Positions 28,388-30,879 of a stretch of 30,879 nt of DNA are shown here, piece after piece. The translations under genes and the position numbers were made by a program. The notes beneath the pieces were generated by a model, which ran no database searches, was not told the origin of the DNA, and worked only from the letters and a program-made list of their open reading frames with translations. The stretch spans positions 1 through 30,879 of the IMG/VR virus record IMGVR_UViG_3300011114_000620. One strand, 5' to 3'. Numbering within the stretch: the first letter of the stretch is position 1; each line of letters begins with the position of its first letter. This DNA is from a virus.

Positions 28388-30268
28388 TTAACTCCCTATT
28401 TCATCCAGATCTCGTAATGATTGGGCATTAACCCACTTCTTCTTAGGCGCTGCTCCTGATTCTTCACTAATCTTTTCTCCTTCTGAACCTGTATCGCCTG
28501 CTCCGCCACCACCACCGCTTGCCAATGACACACTACCAGTGTTTAATGCTTGCCCCAAGGCTGCTGTACTAGGTCCAAAGTATGAACTAGTTGCTGGACT
28601 TCTGCCACTAGTTGCCATCATTGGAGCAGGTTGTGAAGTTGGCGATCTAGCCGTTGGTTGAGTTGTTTCCCTTATAACTTCTTTAGCACCCGTACTTGGG
28701 CTAACTGTTCTGCCACTAGTAGGTGTACTGCCAGTAGAAGGCTTAGTGCTTGGGAAAAAGTAAGAAGATAGTGCGCCAGCCAAAGTAGTTGCTGTAGTAC
28801 CTGCTAATTTTTCACCAAATGTTCTTTCCTCTACAGGCAAACCTTCTGGATATAACTCAGGATATTTTTGTGATACTTCATAAGGCGTTAAAGTACGACC
28901 TAATTCGTCATCATAAACTGGACCATAAGGATCTTCTTCTGCACTAATGTTACTAGTTTGAATATCTTTAACTGCACCACCAGCTAACCCACTAATAGTG
29001 CCTCTAGCCAAACCTGATATGGGGTCTTTGCCACCCAAAAGAGCAGTTACAGTGCCAACTGCACCTTTTCCAATGCCACCAGATACGCTTGCTGGTAAGT
29101 TATCAGGCAAAGCAGCATTAATTCCACTTGTAATACCAGAAGTTGCTCCAGCAGTAGCAGAAGCAATAGCTGTAGCTTCAAGGATTTTATTAATATCACC
29201 GCCTTGTAAAGCTGTATTGACTGCGCTTGAAGTACCAGCAGTTATTGCTGAAGCAGCAGCATTAATGGTAGCAGCCCCATAAGCTGCGGCAAGTTCAGCA
29301 GCCGTCATACCAGCAGCAGCTTCTAAAATAGCCATGCCAACGGGGGCAAAAGCTACGCTTGCCATAACTGCTGCGCCAATTTTAACCGTAGAATCAAAGA
29401 CCTTATAAAGCTCTCCAGATTGGTTTGCAGGAGTAACATCTTGAATCGTATAAGTACGATTGCCTTTTTCTGGATCAGTAAAAACTTTACCTGTTTTGTT
29501 GTTTATTAAGTATTCAGGCTTTTGAACTGGAAGCTCAACTCCGTTAATAGTGACTGTATCTGGAACGCTTGACCCTGCATACGCATAGTTACGATTACCC
29601 AAGCGCATATTGGCAGGATCTTCATAGCTTGAATAAGGCGGTGTAATGGATAATGCTTGATTAGAGCCTGGTCGATTCTCATAAGCAGTAGAACCGTCAG
29701 CATAAAAATAAGTGCCGTTATCGTATCTAACTGCATTTTTTCGTAAATCATTAGGATCAATAAGCCAATTTACATTGCCAGTATCACCAGCAGCAGCTTG
29801 TTTTGCACTCTGTTTATCTTGAAACTCTTGACTACCAGCAATCCTGCTAATGGCTTGTGCCATATCCATGCCACGAAAGGTATTCATGCCGTCAGGATCA
29901 GGATTTCTACCTAAATAGCGATTGAAAAGTTGCTTAACTTGGTCGTCATTTAGCCCAGATTGAGGCTCTTGAGTTACTGGATTTCTGCCTGCACCTGAGT
30001 TCATGGCTGGTGCATTTTGGCTAGTTTGGGCAGCGATATAATTCTGACCTTCACCAGAATTGACAATACTGTTTACTAAAGATTCAGTAGAAGCACCTGC
30101 ATTAATTGCATTGGTATACGCTTCTAATCCACTAGGATCGGGTTCTCTGCCTAAGTAAGTACGATACCAATCGGCAACTGTGGCTTGTGATTGTGCGGGA
30201 TCAGGCGTTTCCTGTACAACAGGATCTTCTACCCAAGTAGCACTATCTCCGTTAGATACCCAAGGCAT
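28388..30268 (-). CDS. Large virion protein with two DUF4214-like repeats (626 aa)
   Basis: Residues about 30-85 (WYRTYLGREPDPSGLEAYTN) and 107-155 (LFNRYLGRNPDPDGMNTFRG) are two copies of the Y-L-G-R-x-P-D-P-x-G module of DUF4214, a fold linked to surface-layer or linker proteins. Residues about 285-430 are Ala/Gly-rich and hydrophobic (PVGMAILEAAAGMTAAELAA), as if able to enter membranes. The C-terminus is Ser/Thr/Pro-rich. It is probably a virion protein acting at DNA delivery or attachment; this is inferred. Confidence 0.6.
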   Translation of the reverse strand: MPWVSNGDSATWVEDPVVQETPDPAQSQATVADWYRTYLGREPDPSGLEAYTNAINAGASTESLVNSIVNSGEGQNYIAAQTSQNAPAMNSGAGRNPVTQEPQSGLNDDQVKQLFNRYLGRNPDPDGMNTFRGMDMAQAISRIAGSQEFQDKQSAKQAAAGDTGNVNWLIDPNDLRKNAVRYDNGTYFYADGSTAYENRPGSNQALSITPPYSSYEDPANMRLGNRNYAYAGSSVPDTVTINGVELPVQKPEYLINNKTGKVFTDPEKGNRTYTIQDVTPANQSGELYKVFDSTVKIGAAVMASVAFAPVGMAILEAAAGMTAAELAAAYGAATINAAASAITAGTSSAVNTALQGGDINKILEATAIASATAGATSGITSGINAALPDNLPASVSGGIGKGAVGTVTALLGGKDPISGLARGTISGLAGGAVKDIQTSNISAEEDPYGPVYDDELGRTLTPYEVSQKYPELYPEGLPVEERTFGEKLAGTTATTLAGALSSYFFPSTKPSTGSTPTSGRTVSPSTGAKEVIRETTQPTARSPTSQPAPMMATSGRSPATSSYFGPSTAALGQALNTGSVSLASGGGGGAGDTGSEGEKISEESGAAPKKKWVNAQSLRDLDEIGS

Positions 30269-30624
30269 TATGTACTCCCCACTAGCATTTCTGCTAACTT
30301 ACCTGCTGACATAATTGCACCAATAAAGCGGTAATCAAAGCCTGGTTGGATTTCTTCTGGTTTAGCCATTTTAGATTGAATGGCTTGTTGCTTAACCATT
30401 TCATATAAAGTCTTATCCCGTAAAGATTTCTCAGCCATTACACCCAATTGAACCACTAGGCTAGGGTTGATATTGTCCTTGGCTAGCACAGCCTTTAACT
30501 GTTCTTTAGCTTGCTCAACTTCAGGGGTTTGCGTAATTTGTCCTTTGTTTTGCATAGCCGTCATTACTTCACCGTCAGGAAAACCCGATTTTTTTTGGGG
30601 TGGGGAAAGGGGATTAGTTGCCAT
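30268..30624 (-). CDS. Hypothetical helical protein (118 aa)
   Basis: The product MATNPLSPPQKKSGFPDGEV has a helical middle (VEQAKEQLKAVLAKDNINPS) and a C-terminal RFIGAIMSAGKLAEMLVGST. The ATG at 30624 overlaps the upstream stop (TAATG). The stop overlaps the start of the next long gene. It belongs to the tail or ejection module by position. Not recognised. Confidence 0.6.
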   Translation of the reverse strand: MATNPLSPPQKKSGFPDGEVMTAMQNKGQITQTPEVEQAKEQLKAVLAKDNINPSLVVQLGVMAEKSLRDKTLYEMVKQQAIQSKMAKPEEIQPGFDYRFIGAIMSAGKLAEMLVGST

Positions 30625-30879
30625 TAAACTAGCCCCATAGTACTGGCAATTTGTTGGTGAATATACAAGTGGGAAGCGATCCAATCGTAAAAATCATTCT
30701 CCACATTCCAGTCCACATCAAGCAAATTAAAGGGGTTACTAAGCTCTAAAAGGTTGGCAAAACTCTGATGTTCGACCTGATGGGCGAGCAACCAGTCGTC
30801 TAAATAGTCGGGTTCTGCCTCTGAAAGCGGGAAAGCAGGCACTAATATGCCTTGATCTAGGAATGTTTCCCTAAATACT
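30624..30879 (-). CDS. Hypothetical protein, 5' end outside the window (partial)
   Basis: The frame is open without a stop to the right edge, reading about 84 residues including FRETFLDQGILVPAFPLSEA and ending IASTMGLV. It is acidic with many aromatic residues. A GTG at 30842 could start it, but continuation of a natural-looking sequence to the edge suggests the true start lies beyond. Not recognised. Confidence 0.55.
   Translation of the reverse strand, partial: VFRETFLDQGILVPAFPLSEAEPDYLDDWLLAHQVEHQSFANLLELSNPFNLLDVDWNVENDFYDWIASHLYIHQQIASTMGLV

Noticed and set aside
1-30879. tRNA genes, CRISPR arrays, integrase/attachment sites, insertion sequences
   Set aside because: Read for cloverleaf and TTCGA-type arms, repeat-spacer periodicity and recombinase motifs by eye; none found. 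A tRNAscan or CRISPR search could not be run here.

Overview
The window is a 30.9 kb stretch of a tailed double-stranded DNA phage (Caudoviricetes), about 40% GC by eye. Genes are packed tightly, with frequent ATGA, GTGA or TAATG stop/start overlaps. It carries a portal, large terminase, major capsid protein, endolysin, nested spanins, and a YqaJ exonuclease with a RecT annealase. The host is a Gram-negative bacterium, because a two-component spanin pair is present. The style of the many small basic proteins resembles phages of freshwater beta-proteobacteria; this is an impression, not a search result. I see no integrase, tRNA, CRISPR array or insertion sequence.

Layout. (1) 1-9154, minus strand: packaging and head module, read leftward. 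From its promoter end it runs through small genes, a family-2 glycosyltransferase, terL, a probable terS, the portal, several short genes, a scaffold-like protein and the capsid protein. (2) 9193-9903, plus strand: a lone GT9-like gene whose start lies over the promoter of the leftward module. (3) 9904-10345: an AT-rich control region with nested inverted repeats, a 9-bp tandem repeat and an excellent leftward sigma70 promoter. (4) 10346-12220, plus strand: an ArdC-type antirestriction gene and five small genes, two of them preceded by matching two-hairpin leaders. A clean terminator closes the block. (5) 12266-12945: about 680 bp without genes. It holds an 18-bp tandem array, a promoter and a strongly structured RNA with a predicted pseudoknot. 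(6) 12946-16366, plus strand: recombination genes (YqaJ nuclease, RecT, a small protein with an SSB-like tail, RusA) and small genes. (7) 16421-21175, plus strand: a translationally coupled metabolic and modification block. It encodes a membrane peptide, a PD-(D/E)XK-like protein, an E1-alpha-like thiamine diphosphate protein, a DNA methyltransferase, an E1-beta-like protein, a radical SAM protein with extra C-terminal cysteines, and a glycosyltransferase. (8) 21158-30879, minus strand: small basic proteins, lysis cassette (endolysin, Rz/Rz1, holin), then long probable internal or ejection proteins, running off the right edge.

The most unusual content is block 7. It contains a split thiamine diphosphate enzyme reduced to its two cofactor-binding domains, with a DNA methyltransferase gene placed exactly between the halves, followed by a radical SAM enzyme and a glycosyltransferase. 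With the two other glycosyltransferase-like genes in the window, it suggests synthesis and transfer of an unusual sugar or acyl group to DNA, virion or host surface. The target cannot be read from the sequence. The second most unusual item is the structured RNA of block 5.
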